Assembly (NCBI GenBank): GCA_910587655.1
Contig: CAJUND010000033.1
Coordinates: 1 to 30,408, forward strand
Source: an uncultured Agathobacter sp.
GTDB lineage: Bacteria; Bacillota; Clostridia; Lachnospirales; Lachnospiraceae
Length of the DNA stretch: 30,408 bases
Reading direction: 5' to 3'
The translations under genes were made by a program, and so were the position numbers. The notes below the pieces were generated by a model. That model was given only the letters and a program-made list of their open reading frames with translations. It searched no databases and was not told the DNA's origin. Of this stretch, positions 15,315-23,711 are shown one piece after another; the first letter of the stretch is position 1; each line of letters begins with the position of its first letter.

Positions 15315-16940
15315 GTGGAAAGACGAATAGTAAAAATATATTTTGCAGTTCTGGCTGCCGGAATCCTGTTTGCACTTTTTATAACATTTTCATATGGAAA
15401 TAATATCTTTACCAGAACTGGTGATAATGGGGTCAGCATATGGGACGGGAAAATGGAGCTGTCCAGGGAAGGGAATACATATTACTACAGCACACGCCTG
15501 CCTGAAAATACAGATGAAAAAGTAATCGTTTACAATACCGTTCATATGGAGCTTATAGTGGATATCGATGGGAACAAAGTATATGAACTAAAATCCGGCG
15601 GCGGAAAAAAAGTAAAAACCACGGGATTCTGCTGGAATATCATATCACTGACGAACGAGGACGCAGGCAGCAATATCGTTTTTAAGGTGACTCCGGTATA
15701 CAGCGACAGTAAACCCGGGGGCAGCTTTTTATACGGCACGTACCGGGAAATAGAGCACAGAATACTGGGAGAGCGGATTTTCCGGTTTATGATTGCCTGT
15801 ATGATTGCGCTTGCAGGGATTTTCATGTTTGCTTACGGTATTCTGATTGCAAAGAAAGGGCACGATACTGAAAAAATAATTCAGTTTTCCATTTTTTCCC
15901 TTATGCTGGGCATCTGGTCCGTTCTGGAGACACAGATACTGGATTTGTTTTTTCCGTCAAATATAGTAATTGTATTTGTGTCCCATCTGATGCTGATGAT
16001 CATGCCGGTTCCGTTTGTTCTGTTTCTGCGTCATATGTATCACAACGGGGGAAACTGGCTGTGGAGTATCTGCTGTTATTTTAACTGTATTGTCGTTGTT
16101 GCGCGGGTACTTCTGCAGATTGCAGGGATATTTGACCTTCGGGAGACCTTGTGGATGACGCATGTCAGCATTCTGCTGTCAGCAGTGATTATAGTGGGGA
16201 TGAGCATCCATGAACTTGTGGTAAACAAGCTTTCCAGACAGGTAAAAATCAACAGTATTGGTGTGATGGTTATTCTGGCAAGTACCGTGCTGGAAATGGG
16301 AATTTACCGTTTCAGCAACCGGAGTACGCCGCTGGGCAGCATGGGCTTTCTGATTTATATCGTAGTCATGGGAATTGAAAATGTGCGTAAGTCACGCAGA
16401 CTGATGGAACGTGCAAAAGAAAGTGAAATATACCGTAAGCTTGCTTTTACGGATGAACTGACGGGGCTTTACAACCGCACTGCTTTTATCCAGGACGTGG
16501 AACACCGTACAGAAATGGAAAGAACCGTCCGGGAAAATAAAATAAAACCCACCGTTATTTATATGTTTGACCTCAACGACCTGAAAAAATGCAATGATAC
16601 CTATGGTCATGATTATGGCGACCAGTACATTATGATGGCGGCAGAAATTCTGAAAAAGCTGTTTGCGCTGGACGGAAAATGCTGCCGTATCGGCGGGGAT
16701 GAATTCTGCGCCCTGGCGCCTTATGCCTCACAGAAAGAAATCAATGAAAAAATGTTTATGCTGGAACGGTATACCAGGGAGCAGAACCGTAAAGAATTTG
16801 TTGTTCCGGTCAGTATTGCGGCAGGTTTTGCCGTTTATACAAAAGACAGGGATTCCAGCCTGTCCGAAGCGATGAAGAGAGCGGATGAAATGATGTATGA
16901 AAAAAAGCAGGAATACAAAAAACGCAGCGTATCAGCCTGA
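15315..16940 (+). CDS. sensory diguanylate cyclase: extracytoplasmic domain, multi-pass membrane region, GGDEF
   Basis: This is a 541-residue protein predicted to make cyclic di-GMP in response to an external signal. A first membrane segment (IYFAVLAAGILFALFITF) precedes an external beta-rich domain to about residue 155. About seven membrane segments follow to about residue 355, an arrangement like 7TM-DISM receptors. The GGDEF domain includes LTDELTGLYNRTAF-like residues, FDLNDLKKCNDTYGHDYGD, and GGDEF at 460-464 with no RxxD inhibitory site upstream. The GTG at 15315 lies 8 bases after AGGGAG (15301-15306); the ATG at 15309 is only 2 bases from it and is the alternative. It ends 14 bp before the OmpR-type regulator gene, so they are probably cotranscribed. 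Confidence 0.87.
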   Translation: MERRIVKIYFAVLAAGILFALFITFSYGNNIFTRTGDNGVSIWDGKMELSREGNTYYYSTRLPENTDEKVIVYNTVHMELIVDIDGNKVYELKSGGGKKVKTTGFCWNIISLTNEDAGSNIVFKVTPVYSDSKPGGSFLYGTYREIEHRILGERIFRFMIACMIALAGIFMFAYGILIAKKGHDTEKIIQFSIFSLMLGIWSVLETQILDLFFPSNIVIVFVSHLMLMIMPVPFVLFLRHMYHNGGNWLWSICCYFNCIVVVARVLLQIAGIFDLRETLWMTHVSILLSAVIIVGMSIHELVVNKLSRQVKINSIGVMVILASTVLEMGIYRFSNRSTPLGSMGFLIYIVVMGIENVRKSRRLMERAKESEIYRKLAFTDELTGLYNRTAFIQDVEHRTEMERTVRENKIKPTVIYMFDLNDLKKCNDTYGHDYGDQYIMMAAEILKKLFALDGKCCRIGGDEFCALAPYASQKEINEKMFMLERYTREQNRKEFVVPVSIAAGFAVYTKDRDSSLSEAMKRADEMMYEKKQEYKKRSVSA

Positions 16941-16954
16941 AGGAGAAGATAAAC

Positions 16955-17644
16955 TTGGAAGACTATATTTTAATCGTGGAGGATGATAGCGATATCAGCC
17001 ATATGTTAAAAGACCTGCTTGGGCAGAACGGATACGAAACAGCCCAGGCGTTTTCCGGGACAGAAGCATTATTTTATATTGAGAAAAAATGTCCGCAGGC
17101 GATGATACTGGATTTAATGCTGCCGGGGATGAGCGGGGAGGAGCTGCTTGCAAAAGTAAAAGCAGAGTATCCGGACATTTCCATTATCATTTCCTCTGCA
17201 AAAGATACCGCAAAGACGAGAATATCCATGCTCCGTGCCGGGGCGGACGATTACATCACAAAACCGTTTGATACAGAAGAGCTGCTGGCACGGCTGGAAG
17301 CAGTGCTTCGCCGCAGTCTGGCGGATAGCAGGAAAGCAAAGAAAAAACTTCAGTTCAAAGACCTTGTGATGGAGCCGGAGGATTTTAAAGTTACAGTTGG
17401 AGGAACAGAAGTCAGGCTGACCCGCCGGGAATTTCTCATTCTGGAACTGATGATGGAACACCCCGGAAAAGTATTTACCAAAAGCAATATTTATGAATCC
17501 GTCTGGAATGAGGAGTTTCTGGGAGAAGACAATGCAGTAAACGTCCATATCAGCAATATCCGTCAGAAAATTGCAAAAATAAACAAAGAAGAAAATTACA
17601 TAGAAACCGTCTGGGGAATCGGATTTAAAATGAGTCAGAAATAA
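16955..17644 (+). CDS. OmpR-family response regulator
   Basis: This is a 229-residue two-component regulator. The receiver has Asp10 and Asp11 in the acidic pocket, phosphoacceptor Asp53 (AMILDLMLPGMSG), and Lys103 (DYITKPFD). A winged-helix domain spans about 130-229 (VRLTRREFLILELMMEHPGKVF, AVNVHISNIRQKI and ETVWGIGFKM). The start is TTG at 16955, 9 bases after AAGGAG, which overlaps the end of the GGDEF gene; no ATG fits. Its likely kinase is encoded after the ABC genes at 19633-20553. The arrangement matches regulators that switch on peptide-antibiotic ABC pumps, so the ABC genes are its likely target. Confidence 0.94.
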   Translation: MEDYILIVEDDSDISHMLKDLLGQNGYETAQAFSGTEALFYIEKKCPQAMILDLMLPGMSGEELLAKVKAEYPDISIIISSAKDTAKTRISMLRAGADDYITKPFDTEELLARLEAVLRRSLADSRKAKKKLQFKDLVMEPEDFKVTVGGTEVRLTRREFLILELMMEHPGKVFTKSNIYESVWNEEFLGEDNAVNVHISNIRQKIAKINKEENYIETVWGIGFKMSQK

Positions 17645-17647
17645 AAC

Positions 17648-17706
17648 TTTAAGATTTCTTTATACTTTTCCTAAAGTTTCTAAAACGTCGGCTGATAAGA
17701 TATAAA
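17648..17706 (+). promoter_or_regulatory. tandem 11-bp direct repeats and -10 element before the ABC genes
   Basis: TTTAAGATTTC (17648-17658), TTTATACTTTT (17659-17669) and CCTAAAGTTTC (17670-17680) are related 11-bp units in tandem, the spacing used by OmpR-family regulators. TATAAA (17701-17706) could be a -10, with no good -35, as expected for an activated promoter. The site starts just after the regulator's own stop codon. Confidence 0.4.
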
Positions 17707-17733
17707 CAGGTCATGAGAGGAAAGGAAAAAGAA

Positions 17734-18645
17734 ATGGAATATGTTCTGACGACAGAAAATGTCACAAAAGTATACGGAAAAAACAAAGTCGTAAACCGCG
17801 TAAACATGCACATGAAAAAAGGTTCTATTTACGGGTTTATCGGAAAAAACGGAGCGGGAAAAACCACATTCATGAGAATGGTGGCGGGACTTGCGGCACC
17901 GACAGAAGGGGAAATTGAGCTGTTCGGCTCAAAGAATCTGGAGCGGGAGCGGATGCGGGTGGGATGCCTGATAGAAAATCCCGGCGCATTTGCACATATG
18001 ACAGCAAAAGAAAATCTCGAAATCATCAGAAGGCAGTTTGGCATTTCCGAACCTGCAGTTGACAGTATGCTGGAATTTGTGGGACTGGCGGAAGCCGGAC
18101 GGAAAAAAGTAAAAAATTTTTCCATGGGAATGAAACAGCGGCTGGGAATTGCAGTTGCCCTGCTTCGGAATCCGGATTTTCTGATTCTCGATGAGCCGAT
18201 TAACGGACTGGACCCGGAAGGAATTATAGAAATCCGTGAACTTCTTTTAAAACTGAATAAAGAAAGGGAAATATCCATACTTATTTCCAGCCATATCTTA
18301 GGAGAGCTTTCCAAGATAGCCAGTGATTACGGCATCATCAGGGATGGTGTTCTGGTAGATGAATTTGAAGCGGATGAACTGGAAAACCGGTGCAGAAGAT
18401 GCCAGAAAATCATAGTGGACCAGCCGGAGCTTGCAGCAGGAATTCTGGAGGAACAGCTTCACATCAAAGGATATGATATTCCGGAGCAGAATACCATACG
18501 CATATTTGATGACCTGGAAAAAGCGGCGGAGACAAACCGTGCGCTTATCCTGGGAGGCGTAAATATCAAAGAAAGCTATTTTGCCGGACAGGAGCTGGAA
18601 GGCTACTTTATGGAGCTGCTTGGCGATGTGTCAGGTTTTCATTGA
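17734..18645 (+). CDS. ABC transporter ATP-binding protein, BcrA-like
   Basis: This is a 303-residue ATPase of the drug and peptide-antibiotic export group. The Walker A motif is GKNGAGKTT at 37-45, the signature is FSMGMKQRL at 129-137, and the Walker B motif is FLILDEPINGLDP at 149-161. The C-terminal 90 residues after the core are typical of BcrA-type proteins. The ATG at 17734 is chosen because AAAGGA lies about 8 bases upstream; an ATG seven codons earlier would place the ribosome site inside the gene. The last residues (DVSGFH) and the stop codon lie in the first palindrome of the element at 18625-18743, so the end of the protein may have been altered by insertion of that element. Confidence 0.92.
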   Translation: MEYVLTTENVTKVYGKNKVVNRVNMHMKKGSIYGFIGKNGAGKTTFMRMVAGLAAPTEGEIELFGSKNLERERMRVGCLIENPGAFAHMTAKENLEIIRRQFGISEPAVDSMLEFVGLAEAGRKKVKNFSMGMKQRLGIAVALLRNPDFLILDEPINGLDPEGIIEIRELLLKLNKEREISILISSHILGELSKIASDYGIIRDGVLVDEFEADELENRCRRCQKIIVDQPELAAGILEEQLHIKGYDIPEQNTIRIFDDLEKAAETNRALILGGVNIKESYFAGQELEGYFMELLGDVSGFH

Positions 18646-18743
18646 AAACCTGACATGCAGCGTCAGCTCATTTGCCGTAGGCAAATTTAGCATGAGCTGA
18701 TGTTCAACACGATGTGTCAGGTTTTCACTGAAAACCTGACATG
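18625..18743. repeat. 119-bp composite palindromic element with three hairpins
   Basis: Two copies of a near-identical palindrome flank a third hairpin. Each outer copy has perfect 13-bp arms, TGTCAGGTTTTCA and TGAAAACCTGACA, around one base (T at 18642, C at 18728); the copies run 18629-18655 and 18715-18741 and share GATG before and TG after. The centre has TCAGCTCA (18663-18670) pairing with TGAGCTGA (18693-18700), extended by G-U pairs, with an inner ATTTGCC-GTA-GGCAAAT hairpin (18670-18686). It resembles REP/BIME-type or small non-autonomous elements. It separates two genes of one transporter and overlaps the end of the first. Confidence 0.8.
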
Positions 18744-18778
18744 AAAGGAAGATGGAAGTATAGAAAGGAAGTAAGTCA

Positions 18779-19618
18779 ATGGTAAATTTATTCAAGGGAG
18801 AATTTTATAAATTAAGAAAAGCAAAAAGCTTTTATATCTGCTGTATGGTGTTCGCCGTGTGTATTGTCATGGTATACGGTATGATTATAATGGCAGAAAA
18901 AATTCAGAAAGGTGAAATGCAAAACGGCTCGTACGGAGTTGTGGTAAACGAGGAGAGCATGGCGGAAGAAGGGCAGGAGGCTCCGGCGGCAGAAGTATCA
19001 GTGCTGGAAGTCCTGGGACAGATGATGGCAAGCTTTGGAATCGTTACAACGGCAATTTTTATTGCAGTCTTTGTGGTTGGCGACTATGGAAACGGCGCCG
19101 TAAAAAACATTGTGGGAAAGGGCATGGCAAGATGGAAAATTTTCGTGGTAAAATACAGTTTTACCATACTGGCTGCAGCCGCTTTACTGCTTGTCATGAC
19201 TGTGCTGACCGTACTGGCAGGAATCATTTTTAAAGGAACCGGGATTTTAAGCGCACAGTTTTTCCGGGAAATAGGAATATACGCCGGAATACAGATGATG
19301 CTTGGGCTGGCGCTTGCAGGAATTATAGTTTTTGTCAGTGAACTTTGCAGAAATTTAAGCGCTGCAATATCCATCGGAATTGGAATTCTGCTGTTTTCTT
19401 CATTATTGACAGGTCTGCTTGACGTGGGTGCCCGTTTTCTTCTGCCAAATGCAGGTTTCCGGTTTTCCGATTACTGGATTGTTGACCTGATATCCAATTG
19501 TCCGATTAAGGATATCGAAAGCGGTTTTATACTCCGTGCGGTGATTATGACAATCGTCTGGACTGCTTTGTCACTGGCGGCAGGCATCTGGCATTTTAAA
19601 AAAGCAGATATTAAATAA
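18779..19618 (+). CDS. ABC transporter permease (ABC-2/BcrB-like)
   Basis: This is a 279-residue membrane protein with about six segments. The first is at about 15-38 (SFYICCMVFAVCIVMVYGMIIM), then an external loop rich in Glu and Ala, then VTTAIFIAVFVVGDYGNGAVKNIVGKGM, a typical ABC-2 motif region, and four further segments. It should pair with the BcrA-like ATPase to remove a hydrophobic compound or peptide from the membrane. GAAAGGAAG precedes the ATG. It is 133 bp from the ATPase gene because of the palindromic element, which is unusual for such pairs. Confidence 0.88.
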   Translation: MVNLFKGEFYKLRKAKSFYICCMVFAVCIVMVYGMIIMAEKIQKGEMQNGSYGVVVNEESMAEEGQEAPAAEVSVLEVLGQMMASFGIVTTAIFIAVFVVGDYGNGAVKNIVGKGMARWKIFVVKYSFTILAAAALLLVMTVLTVLAGIIFKGTGILSAQFFREIGIYAGIQMMLGLALAGIIVFVSELCRNLSAAISIGIGILLFSSLLTGLLDVGARFLLPNAGFRFSDYWIVDLISNCPIKDIESGFILRAVIMTIVWTALSLAAGIWHFKKADIK

Positions 19619-19632
19619 GCCGGAGGATATCA

Positions 19633-20553
19633 ATGCAGATAATATCTGAAGTATTTCTAACCGTATTAACAGTAACGGCAGTCACAGGGGCGGGCATCAT
19701 GTCCGCCCGTTTGTGGTGTTATAAAAAACAGATAAAACATATCATAAAAGAACTGTCATTTATCAAAGACAGGGATACCAATTACCTTCTTACATCGTCG
19801 CATTCCATCGGCGGAACCGGGGAAATGATTTCAGGCATCAATCAGATTATGGAAGATTACCGGGAAAAGGACCGCAGGCTTGTAAACGAAAATACCGTTT
19901 ACCGGGAAAGTATCACAAGCATTTCCCATGATATCCGTACGCCGCTGACTTCCGCAAAAGGATATCTGCAGATGCTGCAGGGAAACGTGCCGGAGGAAAA
20001 AAGAGAGGAATATATCAAAATAGTCGAAAGGCGTCTGGACCACGTAACTGACATGTTAAACCAGCTGTTTGAATATGCGCGTATCGAAGCAGGGGAAATG
20101 GAGTTTGAACCGGAGGAATTTAACGCAGCCAACGTGTTCGCAGAAACAGTTTCCCTTTTTTATCATGACTTTACAAAGAAAGGCTGTGAGCCCGAAGTGC
20201 TTCTGCCGTCTTCGTCCTGCCTGATTCATGCGGACAAGCATGCATTTGTCCGTATTACAGAGAATCTGGTAAAAAACGCGCTTGTACACGGAACCGGGGG
20301 ATACCGTTTTTCACTTTCACGGGAAAACGGATGGATAAAAATCTGCGTTTCCAACTTAACCGACAGTATCGAAAAACAGGATATCGACAGGATTTTCGAC
20401 CGCTTCTATACCACGGACAAGTCCAGAAGCCAAAAAACAACCGGCCTTGGGCTTGCAATCGTCAAACGCTTTACGGAACGGATGGGTGGAAGCGCAGGGG
20501 CAGGACTGGAAAACGGGCGGTTTACGGTTGAGCTGCTGTTTCCAGAAGCATAA
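19633..20553 (+). CDS. sensor histidine kinase
   Basis: This is a 306-residue kinase with a single N-terminal membrane segment (about 5-27) and almost no external part. That is typical of intramembrane-sensing kinases that work with antibiotic ABC pumps. The H-box is SISHDIRTPLTSAKGYLQML with His99, the N-box is ENLVKNALVHG (210-220), and the G-box is TTGLGLAIVKRF (269-280) after FDRFYTTDKS. CCGGAGG precedes the ATG. It follows the permease gene by 14 bp and most likely phosphorylates the OmpR-type regulator encoded before the ABC genes. Confidence 0.93.
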   Translation: MQIISEVFLTVLTVTAVTGAGIMSARLWCYKKQIKHIIKELSFIKDRDTNYLLTSSHSIGGTGEMISGINQIMEDYREKDRRLVNENTVYRESITSISHDIRTPLTSAKGYLQMLQGNVPEEKREEYIKIVERRLDHVTDMLNQLFEYARIEAGEMEFEPEEFNAANVFAETVSLFYHDFTKKGCEPEVLLPSSSCLIHADKHAFVRITENLVKNALVHGTGGYRFSLSRENGWIKICVSNLTDSIEKQDIDRIFDRFYTTDKSRSQKTTGLGLAIVKRFTERMGGSAGAGLENGRFTVELLFPEA

Positions 20554-20559
20554 AATGAT

Positions 20560-20588
20560 TTGTAAAATGCCGCCGGATATATTATAAT
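20560..20588 (+). promoter_or_regulatory. promoter of the phosphofructokinase gene
   Basis: TTGTAA (20560-20565), a 17-bp spacer and TATAAT (20583-20588) lie about 95 bp before the start codon. No terminator is visible between the kinase gene and this promoter. Confidence 0.65.
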
Positions 20589-20681
20589 GGATAACAGAGT
20601 GATATGGACAGTTTCGCACAGGGGATGTCCATAAAGCACAGTTAGGTTAGAAAAGAATTATATATCGAGGAGGAAATGCAT

Positions 20682-21755
20682 ATGTTGAGAATTGGACTGC
20701 TTACCAGCGGAGGAGACTGCCAGGCTCTGAATGCAGCAATGAGGGGCGTTGTAAAAGGATTATCTGCCAATGTAAAGGATCTGGAAGTGTATGGATTTGA
20801 AAACGGATACAAAGGACTGATTTACGGGGAATTCCGTCTGCTGACATCCCGTGATTTCTCAGGAATCCTGACAAAGGGCGGAACCATTCTCGGAACCTCA
20901 CGCCAGCCGTTTAAACTGATGCGGACACCGGATGAAAACGGGCTGGACAAGGTCGAGGCAATGAAACAGACCTACTTCAAGCTGAATTTAAACTGCCTTG
21001 TCATACTTGGCGGTAACGGAACACAAAAAACTGCAAACCTGCTCCGGGAGGAAGGATTAAATATTATCCACCTGCCGAAGACCATTGATAATGATATTTA
21101 TGGAACAGATGTAACCTTTGGCTTCCAGAGTGCAATAGATATTGCAACAGACGCCATTGACTGCATCCACACAACCGCCGCTTCCCACAACCGCGTGTTT
21201 ATCGTGGAGGTCATGGGGCACAAGGTAGGATGGCTGACACTGTATGCAGGAATCGCAGGCGGCGCAGACATCATCCTGCTTCCGGAGATTCCGTATGATA
21301 TTGACAAAGTAGTGGAAGCAATCCATAACCGTACCAAGGACGGCAAGGGATTTACCATTCTTGCCGTGGCAGAGGGCGCTATTTCCAAAGAAGATGCAGC
21401 ACTGTCAAAGAAAGAATACAAGGCAAAAGTGGCAGAGCATAAATATCCTTCTGTTTCATATGAAATTGCTGAAAAGATAAAAGAGGCGTGCGGCACTGAA
21501 GTGCGTGTGGCAGTTCCGGGACACACACAAAGAGGCGGAAGCCCGTGCCCTTATGACCGTGTACTTTGTACCAGACTTGGTTCTGCAGCAGCAAAAGCAA
21601 TTATGGACGGCGAATTTGGCTGCATGATTGGTATGGTAAACGGCAAAACCAAACGCATTCCGCTCGGTGATGTGGCAGGAAAGCTTAAGATGGTTGACCC
21701 GGACAGCCAGATGATAAAAGAAGCAAAGAGAATGGGAATCAGCTTCGGTATTTAG
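20682..21755 (+). CDS. pfkA: 6-phosphofructokinase (group III/PPi-like sequence type)
   Basis: This 357-residue glycolytic enzyme phosphorylates fructose 6-phosphate. TSGGDCQALNAAMRG near the start and PKTIDNDI (catalytic Asp136) are hallmark motifs, and GHTQRGGSPCPYDR carries the substrate-binding His and Arg. The donor-binding loop reads GGNGT (110-114), with Asn112 where Asp is usual and Gly113 as in ATP-using enzymes. Lys133 in PKTIDND is typical of group III and PPi enzymes. MGH replaces the usual MGR. The donor (ATP or PPi) is therefore unclear. The ATG at 20682 is preferred because GAGGAGG (20667-20673) is 8 bases upstream; the ATG at 20676 is only 2 bases away. Confidence 0.92.
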   Translation: MLRIGLLTSGGDCQALNAAMRGVVKGLSANVKDLEVYGFENGYKGLIYGEFRLLTSRDFSGILTKGGTILGTSRQPFKLMRTPDENGLDKVEAMKQTYFKLNLNCLVILGGNGTQKTANLLREEGLNIIHLPKTIDNDIYGTDVTFGFQSAIDIATDAIDCIHTTAASHNRVFIVEVMGHKVGWLTLYAGIAGGADIILLPEIPYDIDKVVEAIHNRTKDGKGFTILAVAEGAISKEDAALSKKEYKAKVAEHKYPSVSYEIAEKIKEACGTEVRVAVPGHTQRGGSPCPYDRVLCTRLGSAAAKAIMDGEFGCMIGMVNGKTKRIPLGDVAGKLKMVDPDSQMIKEAKRMGISFGI

Positions 21756-21767
21756 GAGGAACCATCC

Positions 21768-23324
21768 ATGTCTTATACGGCGTTATACCGTAAGTTCCGG
21801 CCGCAGCAGTTTGAGGATGTCAAAGGACAGGAGCACATCGTTACCACCCTGCAGAACCAGATGAAGGCTGACCGTATCGGACATGCCTATCTGTTCTGCG
21901 GGACACGCGGAACAGGTAAGACAAGCGTGGCAAAGATATTTGCAAAAGCAGTAAACTGTGAACATCCTGTAAATGGAAGTCCTTGCGGAACATGCCCTGT
22001 GTGCCAGGGCATTTCCGCCGGGACTTCTATGAATGTCATAGAGATTGATGCGGCGTCCAACAATGGTGTGGACAATATCAGGCAGATCCGAGAGGAGGTT
22101 GCCTACCGCCCCACCGAGGGCAGATATAAAGTTTATATTATCGACGAGGTACACATGCTTTCCACCGGCGCGTTTAATGCGCTGTTAAAAACACTCGAAG
22201 AGCCTCCGGCATATGTGATTTTTATCCTGGCGACCACGGAAGCGCACAAAATTCCAATTACCATACTGTCCCGCTGCCAGCGGTACGACTTTCACCGCAT
22301 ATCCATTGACACGATAGCAGAGCGTCTTGGTGAGCTGATGAAAGAAGAGCAGGTGGAAGTGGAGGAGCGTGCGCTGCGTTATGTGGCAAAAGCGGGGGAC
22401 GGCTCCATGCGTGACGCCTTAAGTCTTCTCGACCAGTGCATCGCATTCCATCTTGGAGAAACACTGACCTACGAAAATGTACTGGAAGTGCTTGGTGCGG
22501 TTGACACAGAGGTTTTTTCCGCCCTGCTCAGACAGGTGATTGGGCGTGATATTACCGGGGCGGTCAGAACCGTGAATGAACTGATTGACGAGGGCAGGGA
22601 AATCGGACAGATGGTTACGGATTTCACCTGGTACATGCGCAACCTTCTGCTGATTCAGAGTTCGGATGATATGGAAGAGGTTCTTGACATATCAGCAGAT
22701 AATCTGGCTTCATTAAAAGAAGAAGCAGAAATGGTAAATCCGGAGACGCTGGTCCGGTATATCCATGTCTTTTCAGAACTGGCAAACCAGATAAAATTTG
22801 CAGCGCAGAAACGGATATTACTGGAAATTGCAATTGTAAGACTGTGCAAACCCCAGATGCAGCAGGACTATTCGGGACTTCTGGAGCGGATTGACGAACT
22901 GGAATACAAAATCGAGCATGGGGCGGTTTCCGTGGCTCCCGCAGCGGTGCAGAAAACAGAGGTGCCTGCGGAAAAGCCGCAGCTTCCCAAAGCGGTACCC
23001 GATGACATTAAACAGATTATCAGACAGTGGAAAGCCATCATTTCAGAAAACGGAGGAATTACCAGACAGTATTTAAACAAGGCAGTGCCGACGCTTGGAA
23101 ATGCCGGGGAACTGGTGCTGGTTTTTGATGATTCCAACGCATATTCCTATCTGAATGACAACAAGGCGGACTGCATGGACGCATTCAAAAATCGGCTTTG
23201 TGAAAGAAGCGGCAGTGAAATCGAAGTCACGCTCCGCATGAACGAAAGCGGGCGCAGTGCAGCGGCAGCAGTACCGGATTTACGGGAATTAATAAATTTT
23301 GATATTGAGGAAGAGAACTTCTAA
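21768..23324 (+). CDS. dnaX: DNA polymerase III subunit gamma/tau
   Basis: This is the clamp-loader ATPase of the replicative polymerase, 518 residues. The Walker A motif is GTRGTGKT at 45-52. Zinc-binding cysteines are at 64, 73, 76 and 79. The Walker B motif is IIDEVH (124-129), and the SRC arginine-finger motif is at 168-170. The tau-type C-terminal region from about residue 380 is variable. The ribosome site AGGAGGA overlaps the stop codon of the phosphofructokinase gene 12 bp upstream, so they are probably cotranscribed. ybaB and recR follow, the standard order in bacteria. Confidence 0.97.
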   Translation: MSYTALYRKFRPQQFEDVKGQEHIVTTLQNQMKADRIGHAYLFCGTRGTGKTSVAKIFAKAVNCEHPVNGSPCGTCPVCQGISAGTSMNVIEIDAASNNGVDNIRQIREEVAYRPTEGRYKVYIIDEVHMLSTGAFNALLKTLEEPPAYVIFILATTEAHKIPITILSRCQRYDFHRISIDTIAERLGELMKEEQVEVEERALRYVAKAGDGSMRDALSLLDQCIAFHLGETLTYENVLEVLGAVDTEVFSALLRQVIGRDITGAVRTVNELIDEGREIGQMVTDFTWYMRNLLLIQSSDDMEEVLDISADNLASLKEEAEMVNPETLVRYIHVFSELANQIKFAAQKRILLEIAIVRLCKPQMQQDYSGLLERIDELEYKIEHGAVSVAPAAVQKTEVPAEKPQLPKAVPDDIKQIIRQWKAIISENGGITRQYLNKAVPTLGNAGELVLVFDDSNAYSYLNDNKADCMDAFKNRLCERSGSEIEVTLRMNESGRSAAAAVPDLRELINFDIEEENF

Positions 23325-23365
23325 TGGTATATTAATATAAAACGGAATTACAGGAGGATGCCAGA

Positions 23366-23710
23366 ATGGCAAAAAGAGGCGGATTTCCGGGCGGAATGCC
23401 GGGAAACATGAACAATCTTATGAAACAGGCGCAGAAAATGCAGAAGCAGATGGAGGAAGCGCAGAAAGAACTGGAGGAAAAGGAAATTACTGCAGCAGCA
23501 GGAGGCGGCGCAGTGGAAGTTACCGTGTCCGGAAGACATGAAATCACAAAAGTAAAGCTGTCAGAGGAAGTAGTAGACCCGGACGATATCGAAATGTTGG
23601 AGGATTTAATCATGGCAGCGGCAAATGAAGCGCTGCGCCAGATTGACGAGGCTTCCCAGAAGTCCATGTCACAGATTACAGGCGGTCTGGGCGGAGGCTT
23701 CCCATTCTGA
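23366..23710 (+). CDS. ybaB: YbaB/EbfC nucleoid-associated protein
   Basis: This is a 114-residue DNA-binding protein of the YbaB/EbfC family. A glycine- and methionine-rich start is followed by MKQAQKMQKQMEEAQKELEE, the family coiled-coil helix, then GGGAVEVTVSGRHEITKVKL and the VVDPDDIEMLEDLIMAAANEAL helix. It ends in the usual glycine-rich tail (GGLGGGFPF). AGGAGG precedes the ATG. Its place between dnaX and recR is conserved widely. Confidence 0.96.
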   Translation: MAKRGGFPGGMPGNMNNLMKQAQKMQKQMEEAQKELEEKEITAAAGGGAVEVTVSGRHEITKVKLSEEVVDPDDIEMLEDLIMAAANEALRQIDEASQKSMSQITGGLGGGFPF

Positions 23711-23711
23711 T

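Noticed and set aside
18625..18743. The palindromes as an ordinary terminator after the ATPase gene
   Set aside because: Neither outer hairpin is followed by a T tract. The near-identical duplication and the overlap with the coding end fit a repeat element better.
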